Below, piece after piece: positions 39,110 through 48,823 of a stretch of DNA of 62,895 nucleotides (positions within the stretch are counted from its first letter, which is position 1; each line of letters opens with the position of its first letter). The stretch covers positions 1-62,895 of the forward strand of contig CALXOW010000012.1 in NCBI GenBank assembly GCA_944390115.1. The letters run 5' to 3'. The translations under genes were made by a program, and so were the position numbers. The notes under the pieces are model-generated. The model was not told the DNA's origin. It made no database searches and saw nothing but the letters and a program-made list of their open reading frames with translations. The stretch comes from an uncultured Anaerobiospirillum sp. GTDB lineage: Bacteria; Pseudomonadota; Gammaproteobacteria; Enterobacterales; Succinivibrionaceae.

Positions 39110-40501
39110 ATGATCGACTTTAATGACTCAATTGCTGCGATCGCCACCCCACCTGGGCGCGGCGGTATTGCTATTGTGCGCATCTCAGGACCAGATGCCC
39201 TTAAAGTCGCCAGCCTCATCACTACGCCGCCAGGCGCACAGCCGCGCCCGATTAAGGCGCGTACCGCCTATTTTCGTAAGTTCTACGACGGCCCGGAGGA
39301 GATCGACGAGGGCGTGGTGCTGTACTTTGCTGCCCCACACTCCTACACGGGCGAGGATGTAGTCGAGCTGCAAGGCCATGGCGGTAATGTAGTACCCCAA
39401 CGCGTCCTGTCAGCCGTGCTCAAAATCGCCGGGGTGCGCCAAGCCGAGCCTGGTGAGTTTACCCGCCGCGCCTTTTTAAACGGCAAAATGGATTTGACCG
39501 CCGCTGAAGCGGTCGAGGATTTGATTTCGGCAGGCTCTGAGAGTGCGGCCAAGGCCGCTCTTGCGTCGCTCAGCGGCGCTTTTGCCAGCCGTCTTGAGAC
39601 CTTAAGTGATAAGCTCACCCAATTTCGCGTGCGCTTAGAGGCCTGCCTCGATTTCCCTGAAGAGCACGAAGATTTCTTTGACTCAGGCCGGGCGGCCAGT
39701 GAGCTCAATGACCTTGAGACCTTGACTAAGCAAGCCCTGACTATCGCCGGGCAAGGCGTGCGCTTAAACGAAGGCGCGCGTATTGTGCTCGCCGGTCAAC
39801 CCAACGCCGGTAAGAGCTCGCTGTTAAATGCGCTGGCCGGCAGCGAGCGCGCCATCGTCACCAATATTCCGGGCACCACCCGTGATGTCCTGACCATCAA
39901 TATCGAAATCGGCGGCATTCCGGTCACAATCACCGATACCGCCGGTATCCGCGATCGCCCAAGCGATGAGATTGAAGCGATCGGCATCGAGCGCGCCTTA
40001 AATGAGCTCAAGCAAGCAGACTTAGTCTTGCTTATGATTGACTCCTCTAAGCCTGCCGCTGAAGCCCGTGAGGCCTTAGCCCATATCCAAAAGCTCTTTG
40101 ATCACCCTAAGAATCTAATGGTGGTCAAGTCCAAGATCGATTTAGCGCCTAACGCCGAAACCGCCGCGCTCTTAACGCAAGAGCCTTGGTCGCATCTGCC
40201 GCAAATTGCGACCTCAACGAAGACCGAGCATGGCTTAGATCGTTTGCGTCAACAGCTCAACGAAGTTTTAGGCTTGATTCCAAGCGAAGGTGTCTTCTCG
40301 GCGCGCCGTCGCCATGTCACCGAGCTCAACGAGTGCGCTGCGGCGCTCATGCGCGCCCAAGAAATGCTTGAGCTGGGCGATTTGGTCTTAACCGCGCGCG
40401 AACTGACTTTGGCCCAAGACCATCTGGGTACGATTACCGGCAAGGTCACCTCCGATGACATCCTGGGCATTATTTTTTCCACATTCTGCATTGGCAAATA
40501 G
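39110..40501 (+). CDS. mnmE: tRNA modification GTPase MnmE
   Basis: MnmE with MnmG installs the cmnm5/mnm5 group on wobble U34 of several tRNAs. The N-terminal tetrahydrofolate-binding domain starts MIDFNDSIAAIATPPGRGG. The GTPase domain has G1 GQPNAGKSSLLN near residue 228, the IPGTTRD switch and DTAGIRD. The conserved C-terminus FSTFCIGK carries the essential Cys. Length is 463 (E. coli 454). The ribosome site is GAGGA. MnmG, often further along the same region, is not in this window. Confidence 0.97.
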   Translation: MIDFNDSIAAIATPPGRGGIAIVRISGPDALKVASLITTPPGAQPRPIKARTAYFRKFYDGPEEIDEGVVLYFAAPHSYTGEDVVELQGHGGNVVPQRVLSAVLKIAGVRQAEPGEFTRRAFLNGKMDLTAAEAVEDLISAGSESAAKAALASLSGAFASRLETLSDKLTQFRVRLEACLDFPEEHEDFFDSGRAASELNDLETLTKQALTIAGQGVRLNEGARIVLAGQPNAGKSSLLNALAGSERAIVTNIPGTTRDVLTINIEIGGIPVTITDTAGIRDRPSDEIEAIGIERALNELKQADLVLLMIDSSKPAAEAREALAHIQKLFDHPKNLMVVKSKIDLAPNAETAALLTQEPWSHLPQIATSTKTEHGLDRLRQQLNEVLGLIPSEGVFSARRRHVTELNECAAALMRAQEMLELGDLVLTARELTLAQDHLGTITGKVTSDDILGIIFSTFCIGK

Positions 40502-40531
40502 GCAGAGCTAGCGACCTGCGTCGGCAGGGAC

Positions 40532-40623
40532 CTGCTAAACGCGCCGGTTGAGCCCTGCTAAACGCGCCGGTTGAGCCCTGCTAAATGCGCCGGTTGAGCC
40601 CTGCTAAACGCGCCTGCGGGCTC
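40532..40623. repeat. 23-bp tandem repeat (about four copies) after mnmE
   Basis: CTGCTAAACGCGCCGGTTGA plus GCC repeats at 40532, 40555 and 40578, with a partial fourth copy at 40601. The first two copies are identical and the third differs by one base. It lies in the gap before the McrB-like gene and has no ORF. Confidence 0.85.
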
Positions 40624-40744
40624 TGCCAAAAGCGCCCGCTCCTTAAGATCCACTAAGGCGCGGGTTTCTCCACCTGACAGCGCCCAGAAACAAGGTAACT
40701 TCTGGCCGCTGCCCGGCTTCACACATAATTAGGTTTTTGCTTTT

Positions 40745-43700
40745 ATGGATAGTAAGTACTTAAATCGCCAACTGATCTGCTGGCTCTCCTACAACCCGTA
40801 TTTTGAAGATAATGGAACTGAAAATCGCGTAATCTATCTCTATCCGCGCTATATCGTAAATAATGGCAAGTTTGAATGGGTTGATAGCGAAGTTGATTTC
40901 CCGACCGTCGGACGAATGGCGGTGCGAGTTTATGGTAAAGAAACAGCAGTAGATATCTATCAGCGCCTCGGCCCGCTGGTCAGCGTGCGCATCAACACCG
41001 ATCCCCAGCCTGCCTACGAAGCCAAAAACTATTACACCCTACGCTATAACCCAAGCTTTGGCCGCGAGCGCAGCGAAATTTGGCTCGAGTCAGTTGATAG
41101 CACCTCGTTCTACGAAATCAAAGAATGCAGCCAAGACCTCAATAGCATCTTGCGCTATCACCAATGCGATAGCTACAGTGACAGTGATTGCTTTAGTAAC
41201 GCGATTCTGCTGCGCATTGGCAATATGCTCTATGGTCCATTTGAGCCTGAATATAGCGCCGGTATTATGAAGTTACACGGCTTAGAGCGCTATGACTTTA
41301 TGATCGGCGGCTACCCTATTGCCCGCTTTGATCAGAGCATCATCACTATTCGCGATCAACGTGATTGTGATGCGATCTACGCCCTTCCCGCCAATGCCTT
41401 AAACGCCCCGCAATCGTGCTCGCGCAGCTACGACATGATCGATCAACACCGCTTGGTCGAGCTGTTCTTAGATCGCGTCCGCGCCCAGCTCAATTTAAGC
41501 CGCGCCGATATCCGTCCGGTCACCACCTTCTGCAAGGAACTGTTTGAGGGCAATCAGAAGATCGACTTAAGCGAAGAGCGCCTGCAAACGATCAAGCAGC
41601 TCTTACCGCGTCTCTTCCGCGACGAGGATTTGTACAAGAATATTATTGAGCTGACGATCGACAATGATGAGTTCCGTGAGCACTTGATCTCCGATATTAT
41701 CAGCGCCGACGGCGACCGTCTGATGCGCAACCTGCCCAAAGCCTACCTCGATGAGGTCAAGGCGGCCTTATTAAACCGCACCCAAGAGGAGCTCTTAGAC
41801 GATCCGAAAATCGCCCGCACCTTTGCGCAGCAACCAAAAGAGCAGGCTCCAGCCGAGCCGCAGGGGAGCACGGCCAACTTTGACTTCTTGCAAGATGAAC
41901 ACACCATCGCCAACCTCCACAGTTTAGTCGGTGAGGGCAACCACATCTTAAGCAAGCTCAATGAGACCTACTCAAGCTTAGCCTTTGCCTCGGACCCGGA
42001 TATCGATATGGATGTGGCCGTGAACACCTCGGCCTTAAATCCTAACATGATCGCCCACTTTATGGACGTGGGAGGCCTCATCGTTAAGCTCTGCGCCAAC
42101 ATCGGCACGGTACTGCACGCGGCCTTAGAGCACAATGACAATTTAGGCGATAAGAAAGCAGAGCTCCAAGAGTTAAGCACGGCTTTAGATCAACTGCACC
42201 ACAACTTAAACAACCGTATCTCGGAGCTGCAAAGTAGCAAGCTCTTGGCCGACTATATCGAGAGCTATCAGGGCGTCGCCAACCTCAACGTCAAGCTCGA
42301 AGAGATCACGACCTTAGCCGGTATGGGTGCTCAAGCCACCCAGGAATCTTTAGCGGCAGCCCAAAAGGAAGCTGAGGCCAAAGTCGCCCAGGCTAAGGCT
42401 GAAGCCCAACGCCAGATTGCTGAAGCCCAAGCCCAGGCCGAGCAGCAAGCGCGCCTTGAAGCGGCAGCGGCCGAGGCTGGTATCGCGATTGCGGCCGCCG
42501 ATAAGGCCAAGAAGAAGAGCCAGTTAATCAAGAATAGCGAACTTTCGACCGACGCTATCGCCCAGAGTGCCGCGATTACCGCCTTAAACCAAGAATTGGA
42601 GAAGGTCAAAAAGCAGCTTGAGAGCCAGCAAGAGCAAAATAAGCTGCTCGAAGGCCGCAACAAGCAGCTGACCGAAGAGCTCTCGCTGTACGATGAGGGC
42701 CGCGCCAATCAGCTGCTCACAGGCAAGAAGAGCGTACTCAAGGCTCAAGCTAAGCCAACGGTCGCCCATACTGCCTCCGAGCAAACCACTAAGGCCATAG
42801 AGGCCCTCGATGCCGCGATCAGCGCCAAGCAACAAGAGTCTAAGGAACTCAACTTAAAGATTGCCGAGCAAAACAACACGATCAGCTCCCAGCAGCAGAC
42901 CTTAGCCCAGCTCCAAGAGCAGGCTAATAAGATCGCTGCCCGCAATAAGGATCAAGAAAAGCTCGCCCAAGAACTGGAGCACAAGTTCAAGGAAGCCCTC
43001 ACGGCGTACCAAGACCGTGCTACCACTGCACTCAAGCTGATTGACGCCAAGATCTTAGCTGAGACCTTAGGGACGATCACACCTGTGCTCAGCGCGCCAA
43101 GCATCACGACAGAGGTGGTCGCCCCAACCAGCGTCAAGGTCAAGGGCGCGCCGGTACGCAGCAGTGAGGTATCCTCAGCTGAGGCTATGGCCCAACTGGC
43201 ACCAAACTTCGATACTAAGCTGTTAGCTGAAGCCAAGAGCGTTGATAGCGCCGGTAAGATTTTGGATCGCGTCGGACGCTACTTGAACGACGTCGGGCAC
43301 CGCAATTTAACGGTCAACGATGTCGCTAACTACCTCATTTGCCTCACCCAAGGCTTTATCACCACCTTTGCCGGTGAGCCAGGTACGGGTAAGACCTCGT
43401 TGTGCAATCTGTTAGCGCGCGCCTTAGGTTTAGCCCGCGCCGACGGCGCCGATCGCTTTAGCGAAGTTTCAGTCGAGCGTGGCTGGACCTCGCTTAAGGA
43501 CATGATCGGTTACTACAACCCACTGACTAAGCGCATGGAAAAGAGTAATGCGGAGATCTTCGATGCCTTCGTCAACTTAAACCGTGAAGCGCAATGGGCC
43601 AGTGACGGTTCGGCTTACGATCCGGCCAAGATCGCCCCTTATTTCATCTTGCTCGATGAGGCCAACTTAAGCCCAATTGAGCACTACTGGTCTCCGTTCT

Positions 43701-44329
43701 TTAGAAACTGCGACTTCAGTCCATTAAACGAGCGCACGATCAGCTTAGGTGGTAACGCCAATTGGCTTTTACCTGACCACCTGCGCTTCTTAGCCACGGT
43801 CAACTTCGACCACACGACTGAAGAGCTCTCACCACGTTTCTTAGATCGCAGCTGGGTGATCACGCTCGAGCCTAATGTGGTCGATTTAGAGTTAGATGAG
43901 CTCCCTGAGCACGACGAGAACATGGTGCCATTTGCCAGCTTGTTGCAGGCTTTTAGCGCCCAAAGCGGCGATCAACTCGACTCAAGCTTAGCGGACAAGT
44001 GGGATGCCATTCAGGAAATCTTTGCCCACGAAAAGTGTGCGCTGCCGCTGCGCCCGCGCAACGTCCGCATGGTTTACAACTACTGCGTAGTTGCTGCTAA
44101 GTGCATGACGCGCACGACCACCGCGACCAAGTTTGCGCCGCTTGATTACGCCGTCGCCCAGAAGATTCTGCCAACCATCAATGGCAGCGGCGAGCGTTAT
44201 CGCTACCTCATCTCTGAGCTCATGAAGGAATGCTCGGAGCAGACCATGCCGCTTTGTGCTCAGCACTTAAAGCGCATCGAGCGCACCGGTGGGGCCGAGT
44301 TAGGCTTCTATCAGTTCTTTGCCCGCTAA
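40745..44329 (+). CDS. Coiled-coil McrB-like AAA+ ATPase/GTPase (probable defence module)
   Basis: This 1194-residue protein has a novel N-terminal half (about 1-400). A long Ala/Gln/Lys/Glu-rich coiled coil follows (about 530-755), then a McrB-like AAA+ domain. Walker A is GEPGTGKTS near residue 877 and Walker B YFILLDEANLS near 966. The following LATVNFDHTTEELSPRFLDRS resembles the sensor region of McrB relatives that accompany DUF2357 nucleases. McrB proteins are NTP-driven motors that assemble as hexamers on a McrC-type nuclease to cut foreign nucleic acid. The next gene encodes such a partner. A fused long coiled coil resembles the recently described coiled-coil nuclease tandem class of type IV systems, but I see no EVE or YTH-type reader here. 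The N-terminal domain may be the target sensor. The ribosome site is weak. Confidence 0.8.
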   Translation: MDSKYLNRQLICWLSYNPYFEDNGTENRVIYLYPRYIVNNGKFEWVDSEVDFPTVGRMAVRVYGKETAVDIYQRLGPLVSVRINTDPQPAYEAKNYYTLRYNPSFGRERSEIWLESVDSTSFYEIKECSQDLNSILRYHQCDSYSDSDCFSNAILLRIGNMLYGPFEPEYSAGIMKLHGLERYDFMIGGYPIARFDQSIITIRDQRDCDAIYALPANALNAPQSCSRSYDMIDQHRLVELFLDRVRAQLNLSRADIRPVTTFCKELFEGNQKIDLSEERLQTIKQLLPRLFRDEDLYKNIIELTIDNDEFREHLISDIISADGDRLMRNLPKAYLDEVKAALLNRTQEELLDDPKIARTFAQQPKEQAPAEPQGSTANFDFLQDEHTIANLHSLVGEGNHILSKLNETYSSLAFASDPDIDMDVAVNTSALNPNMIAHFMDVGGLIVKLCANIGTVLHAALEHNDNLGDKKAELQELSTALDQLHHNLNNRISELQSSKLLADYIESYQGVANLNVKLEEITTLAGMGAQATQESLAAAQKEAEAKVAQAKAEAQRQIAEAQAQAEQQARLEAAAAEAGIAIAAADKAKKKSQLIKNSELSTDAIAQSAAITALNQELEKVKKQLESQQEQNKLLEGRNKQLTEELSLYDEGRANQLLTGKKSVLKAQAKPTVAHTASEQTTKAIEALDAAISAKQQESKELNLKIAEQNNTISSQQQTLAQLQEQANKIAARNKDQEKLAQELEHKFKEALTAYQDRATTALKLIDAKILAETLGTITPVLSAPSITTEVVAPTSVKVKGAPVRSSEVSSAEAMAQLAPNFDTKLLAEAKSVDSAGKILDRVGRYLNDVGHRNLTVNDVANYLICLTQGFITTFAGEPGTGKTSLCNLLARALGLARADGADRFSEVSVERGWTSLKDMIGYYNPLTKRMEKSNAEIFDAFVNLNREAQWASDGSAYDPAKIAPYFILLDEANLSPIEHYWSPFFRNCDFSPLNERTISLGGNANWLLPDHLRFLATVNFDHTTEELSPRFLDRSWVITLEPNVVDLELDELPEHDENMVPFASLLQAFSAQSGDQLDSSLADKWDAIQEIFAHEKCALPLRPRNVRMVYNYCVVAAKCMTRTTTATKFAPLDYAVAQKILPTINGSGERYRYLISELMKECSEQTMPLCAQHLKRIERTGGAELGFYQFFAR

Positions 44330-44336
44330 GGCATAA

Positions 44337-44368
44337 CAGCTGCCCTAAGTCCAAGACTTAAGGCAGCT
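44337..44368 (+). other. Intercistronic hairpin in the McrBC-like operon
   Basis: CAGCTGCC pairs with GGCAGCTG and an inner TAAGT with ACTTA around CCAAG. There is no T-run. It fills most of the 58-base gap between the two genes and may set the relative amounts of motor and nuclease. Confidence 0.65.
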
Positions 44369-44387
44369 GGATCAGCAGGGATACTTT

Positions 44388-47348
44388 ATGGCTTTACTTT
44401 TTGCCACTTTACGAAGTATTGGACAGCGTCATCCGCCGCTGGAGCTGCCTTTGTCGTTGCAGGCACCAGAACTGAGTAGCGTCGATCTTGCCTCCTGCCC
44501 CAACGTCATTGAGGATGCCAGCTATGAGCTGGAGCTCAAACTCGACTTAGACGAGCTGCAGCGAGAGCTCACGGCCGCCGCCCAAGAGCGCCATGCGGCT
44601 CAAGCTAAGCTCAACGAGCTCTTAGACCAAGACCAAGAGGAAGAAGCTGAGGCCAGCAGCACTCTGAGCGCCGGTGCCGCCGCTGTGAGCGCAGGCGCGA
44701 CACTGGCCCGGCGCGATTTAGGCCTAGCTGAGAGCGAGGATGAGATTTCCGCTGAAGGCACCGCCTTAGGAGCGCAGCTGTACCCCCAACAAACGCACAC
44801 CTTATTTCGCCCTACAGGCGCGTTTAAAGGTATTGGCAGTATTGCCCTTAAGATCAACGATCAAGACAAGGGCTTCTTCAGCTATCGCATCTTAAGTGAG
44901 AGCCGCAACTCAGCCGCAAGCGAGCAAAGCGCGCCGTGGGAGCGCACTTCAGGCTTCACTGCGCCCAGTGCGGACCACAGCATCCTGATCGGGCAATTAA
45001 ACCCCGACACGCGCACGGGTCATAACAATAACCAGCTGTTTTTATTGCAGTACGACACGGTGAACTTGAGCATCGTGCTCACCTTAAACGACCGCAGTGA
45101 AATCACGCTCTACAGCGGCTTTTTACTCTGCGCGAGCCAGCATCAATCAGATAATCGCAACATCAGCCAAATCTTAACGGAGCTGACCGCGATCGAAGAT
45201 GACACCATATTGGATCTGATGTTTGCCCACCGCAGCAAGCAAGAGTCGTTAAGCTCGAACTTCTTTGGCGGGCACCGCGCCTATCAGTCCTTGAGCTCGT
45301 ATGTCGCGCTCTTAGAGCAAGTGCATAACTGCTATCGCGATAATTACAACTACTTTCGCACCCTCGCCCGGCATATGCTGGTCAAAGCCAATATCGTGAC
45401 CTCCTTTGACCGGGTGCGCATGCTCACGCATCAAAGCCAGATGTGGCTCACGCACAATCTGCAGGTGTTAACCGAGGTTCTGCCTGAGCAGGCAGCGGTT
45501 AACTATCTGGGCAAGAACTATCTGCCGATGCAGATGCAAAGCACCACCAATGTGAAAAGCTATGACACCTACGAAAACCGCGTGGTGGTCGGCTTTTTAC
45601 AGCTGGTCTTGCACAATGCCGGTAAGATTGCCCAGGATTACAAGGATTTCTTGCACGAGCACTTAAACTCGATTAAGGACCTGCGCTCCAAGCTCAATGC
45701 CAAGGGTGACACCTACGAGGCACCGATTATCACCTTAAAGTTCTTGCAGTACCAAAAGTGCGAGCAGGAGCTTGAGCACCTCTACGAGCTGCTCACCGAC
45801 TTAAACAGCATTTACCGGGGCTATGCCCAGCTGTTTAAGCTCAAGGGGGCCCTACTGCACAATCTCCCCCGCAAGGCTAAGGCCTTTCAGGAGATCAAGC
45901 CGTACGCTCAGGTGTTCCACACGATCAACCGGTGGTTCCGCTTCGGCGAGTTTTCGCTGCAAAAAGACATGCTCTTCTTGCAAGGCAAGACCTTGGACAA
46001 GCTCTTTGAGTACTATTGCCTCTACCGCATCTTGGATATGCTGCTTAAAGCAGGCTTTACTCCGATTAGCGGCGAGGCCTCGTACACCTTTGCCTACGCG
46101 CAAAACGAGCCGACCTGGCAAGCCCCGCTGACGCAGCCCACAAACTACCAAGGGCACCAGTGGGAGCCGCGCCGCGTAAGCCCGGCAGGCGTAAGCCCTG
46201 CAAGCTCGGTAGAAAGCGCAGCGAACGCAAGCGCAGCTGGCTCCAACATTCAAGGCCCAAGCCCACGCAACAGCTACATTCGCCATTATCAGCGCCCTAA
46301 TAACCAAGGCGTTGCGATGCCTAATACGCGCGTAAATCGGCTGAGTGCCCGTTTTACCCCTGGAGCTGAGCACCTGCAAGGGCCTACGGCACGCAAAGGT
46401 TTTACCGAGCGTTTTGATCCGCGCAACAATATGCGCTATCGCAACGGCTTCCATAACCCTAATCAGGCGACCACGGGCGGCACACGCCGCATCGGAGGCA
46501 TGGCGGTGCGCGCCAACTACCATTACGATGATCCGGTGGCCAACACCTACGTCTTAACGCGCGGCAAGCAAAAAGTCACGGTGTACTATCAGCCGGTCAT
46601 TTCGACCTCGGCCTTTTACAACCAGATCTTTGCTTTCCGTACCAATGGCACCACCAACACGGGACGCTACTTTGAGGACAATTTCTACAGCCCGGACTTT
46701 ATCTTGAAGTTCTCAAGTGGAGATAGTTTCCAAGGTGACGATGACTACGTCATTATCGACGCCAAGTTCGCCCGTAGCTCCAATGTCATCGATTTCTACA
46801 TCGACGACCTGATCAAGAAGTACAGCACTAACACCGCGATTGCGGTGCTGCGCCGCACTCAAGTGCTTCGGGACGAAGATGACGAAGATATTGCCCCACA
46901 GGGCACGCCAATCGAGGGCATGCCGGGCTATGAGTTTGTGGGAACCAAGACGCCGCGCATGATTATGGCGCTGCACGGTCGAGTCGCAAGCACCTCGAGC
47001 TTCAAGGAGCGGGTGGCCAACTTAAATAGCGAGCCTCAAGGCGACGCTGCGCCCAAGAGCGACCAGGCGCGCTACTGGCGCTATCACAACACGCCGATGG
47101 CTCAATTTTTCCAGCCATCCACCAATATCGGCGTGCTGGAGCTGGGCACCAACGAGAGCTCCACTCAGATCTTGTGGTCGGAGCTGGTGCGCACCCTGCC
47201 ATACTTAGAGCGTGGCCTCAAGAACAAGGCGCGCGCCCCTGAGGCCGAACTCGACACCGCGCTTGACGAGGAGCTCGACGCCACGCTCGATCTCGACCAG
47301 GACAGCGTACCGGAGCTAGCTCAAGACAGCGTACCTGAGCTGGCTTAG
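44388..47348 (+). CDS. DUF2357 / PD-(D/E)XK nuclease, McrC-like partner
   Basis: The 986-residue product has an N-terminal Glu/Ala-rich region and a DUF2357-like central part with QMWLTHNLQVLTEVLP and SYDTYENRVVVGFL. A low-complexity Ser/Asn/Arg/Pro-rich insert spans about residues 575-720. The C-terminal nuclease core shows the PD-(D/E)XK pattern as YSPDFILKF near residue 768, then YVIIDAKFAR near 790. McrC-type proteins pair with McrB motors as restriction nucleases. The order motor then nuclease, on one strand 58 bases apart, matches McrBC-like operons. Catalytic residues appear intact. The tail ends in two copies of a short DSVPELA repeat. No methylase or specificity gene is nearby, consistent with a type IV-like, modification-dependent or RNA-directed system. 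The exact target is unknown. Confidence 0.78.
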   Translation: MALLFATLRSIGQRHPPLELPLSLQAPELSSVDLASCPNVIEDASYELELKLDLDELQRELTAAAQERHAAQAKLNELLDQDQEEEAEASSTLSAGAAAVSAGATLARRDLGLAESEDEISAEGTALGAQLYPQQTHTLFRPTGAFKGIGSIALKINDQDKGFFSYRILSESRNSAASEQSAPWERTSGFTAPSADHSILIGQLNPDTRTGHNNNQLFLLQYDTVNLSIVLTLNDRSEITLYSGFLLCASQHQSDNRNISQILTELTAIEDDTILDLMFAHRSKQESLSSNFFGGHRAYQSLSSYVALLEQVHNCYRDNYNYFRTLARHMLVKANIVTSFDRVRMLTHQSQMWLTHNLQVLTEVLPEQAAVNYLGKNYLPMQMQSTTNVKSYDTYENRVVVGFLQLVLHNAGKIAQDYKDFLHEHLNSIKDLRSKLNAKGDTYEAPIITLKFLQYQKCEQELEHLYELLTDLNSIYRGYAQLFKLKGALLHNLPRKAKAFQEIKPYAQVFHTINRWFRFGEFSLQKDMLFLQGKTLDKLFEYYCLYRILDMLLKAGFTPISGEASYTFAYAQNEPTWQAPLTQPTNYQGHQWEPRRVSPAGVSPASSVESAANASAAGSNIQGPSPRNSYIRHYQRPNNQGVAMPNTRVNRLSARFTPGAEHLQGPTARKGFTERFDPRNNMRYRNGFHNPNQATTGGTRRIGGMAVRANYHYDDPVANTYVLTRGKQKVTVYYQPVISTSAFYNQIFAFRTNGTTNTGRYFEDNFYSPDFILKFSSGDSFQGDDDYVIIDAKFARSSNVIDFYIDDLIKKYSTNTAIAVLRRTQVLRDEDDEDIAPQGTPIEGMPGYEFVGTKTPRMIMALHGRVASTSSFKERVANLNSEPQGDAAPKSDQARYWRYHNTPMAQFFQPSTNIGVLELGTNESSTQILWSELVRTLPYLERGLKNKARAPEAELDTALDEELDATLDLDQDSVPELAQDSVPELA

Positions 47349-47361
47349 CCCATCTCATGCC

Positions 47362-47392
47362 AAGGCCGTTTGAGCCCCGCTCAAGCGGCCTT
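47362..47392 (+). terminator. Hairpin after the McrBC-like operon
   Basis: AAGGCCG and TTGAGC pair with GCTCAA and CGGCCTT around CCC, with one bulge. No T-run follows, so it may be a 3' stabiliser and not a strong terminator. Confidence 0.5.
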
Positions 47393-47445
47393 GCTGTATC
47401 CACAACGCAGAGCACGCGCTCTAGTGTGCCGCTGCGCGCATCGGC

Positions 47446-47694
47446 GCTCTCGACCAAGCCCAACCTACTCTCCAACGCCCCAGCGCGCTCCTAGGGCCTT
47501 CTACGCGTGGCTGGTGCAGGCGTGAGACACCTTCCCCGCTCTCAGAGCGCATAACCCATTCCTTCAGAGAGTTCATCTGCGATCAGCGCACCCCGTCGCA
47601 CCGCATCCTGGCGCGCTGCGGCGCGCGTTGACGCCCTCGACCAAGTCAACCTACTCTCCAGCGCACCAGCGCGCTCCTAGGGCCCTCTACGCGT
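47446..47694. repeat. Pair of 60-bp direct repeats
   Basis: A segment beginning CTCGACCAAG and ending CTACGCGT, containing CAGCGCGCTCCTAGGGCC, occurs near 47449-47508 and again near 47636-47694 with about 90 per cent identity. The flanking sequence shows weaker similarity. No gene is visible from 47349 to 49732. Confidence 0.7.
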
Positions 47695-48075
47695 TGCTTT
47701 TGCGGTCACCAGAAATTTTGTGAAGCGCAGTTCAAGCGCGCTTAGGCCCACCCACCCGCCCCACTGGGCGCGGCCCCCAAGTTCAGCTCAATCACAGTGG
47801 CCGCGCCGCCTGGTTTAGTGACACGCAGCGCGCTGATTCTGCGTGCTCAAACGCGTTAAGCAGTTAAAGCGGAAAAAACGCGAAATCGCAGCAATCAATC
47901 CTGCCTTTCCCAGCAATATCGGCGTGCTGAAGTCGAGCTGTCAGGCTTGTGCCCCAAATTTTAGACTTTTCGTACTCCTGAAAATACACAAAATTTTGCG
48001 TGAAAAAGATAATTTAGTGTAGTTTTAGCTCAAAATGCCTCTAAACTCCATAAAGTTCAATCTTAGTTGATTTTA

Positions 48076-48209
48076 CTTGTGGGAAAGTCACGCTTTTACA
48101 TATCTAGCAAGAGCAAGCATCACTCAGACTCATCTAAGGTAAAATTTGGCATAAATAACGCTATTTAATCGCTAACTTTTTGTGGGTTAATCTGTGACTT
48201 TCCCACAAG
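48076..48209. repeat. 16-bp perfect inverted repeat 102 bp apart in an AT-rich zone
   Basis: CTTGTGGGAAAGTCAC at 48076-48091 is exactly complementary to 48194-48209. The enclosed AT-rich stretch and its flanks (47950-48420) stand out from the GC-rich surroundings, and TAGTGTAGTTTTAG occurs on both sides (near 48014 and 48393). It may be the remains of a mobile element or an operator pair. The TTGTGGGAAA core also occurs in the large hairpin of the parS cluster at 18789. Confidence 0.6.
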
Positions 48210-48696
48210 CAAAATGCAGCACCGTAAATTTAAGGCATAGTATTCACTAGATGCTAACAACTATTAAAACCTAACCCCCTGGAAATCGACACTGACCGCA
48301 ACCAACTCGATATTTATCGCATTTTAGCAAGCGGTGGCTCTAGGTTGATCCCTTACCGCTCTCAAGGGGTACTTGTTGGATTTTGGTTAAAATAGTGTAG
48401 TTTTAGTTAGCTTACACAAAATTCCTACTAGGCTTATTTAAGCCCTTAAAGCATGAGCGTTTTGAGGCGTAACGATCACCAACTTTTCCCCGGCAGCTCC
48501 AACGATAGACCACCAGCGCTTAAAGCTGCTCCCAACCGCGCTGGCGGCGGGATTTGCGGATAAAGTAGGTACACGAGCCCAGAAAATGGATATCAGCCCT
48601 CTTGCTGCGGGCGTGGCGGAACGCCGCGCCGGAGTCCTGCCGGACGGCAAGCTGCGAGCAGGCTTGATTAAAATGTGAGGCGAAGCAGCTTTTAGC

Positions 48697-48800
48697 TAAA
48701 ATCTGTATACAGATACCCGAGCTTAAAGCGCATAGCTATGCGGTTTTATCCAGATTGGCCATCAGAATAAAATTTTAATAAATTTTCCCGTATACGGATT
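48697..48800. repeat. GTATAC-bounded inverted-repeat element, copy A
   Basis: One of three roughly 105-base elements bounded by AAAATCTGTATAC at one end and CCCGTATACGGATT at the other, which are imperfect inverted repeats. The interior contains AAAGCGCATAG and an AT-rich end. Size and structure suggest a REP/MITE-like non-autonomous repeat. Confidence 0.65.
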
Positions 48801-48823
48801 GCCCATGGGGCACCTCCCTCAGA

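Noticed and set aside
47396-47408. Near-consensus DnaA box (GTATCCACA)
   Set aside because: Single site, about 18 kb from the GATC-rich origin, with no cluster around it. One mismatch from consensus is expected by chance in a window of this size.
48438-48650. 70-codon minus ORF in the repeat region
   Set aside because: Ser/Ala/Arg-rich translation without family resemblance or ribosome site, in GC-rich DNA where such frames are common.
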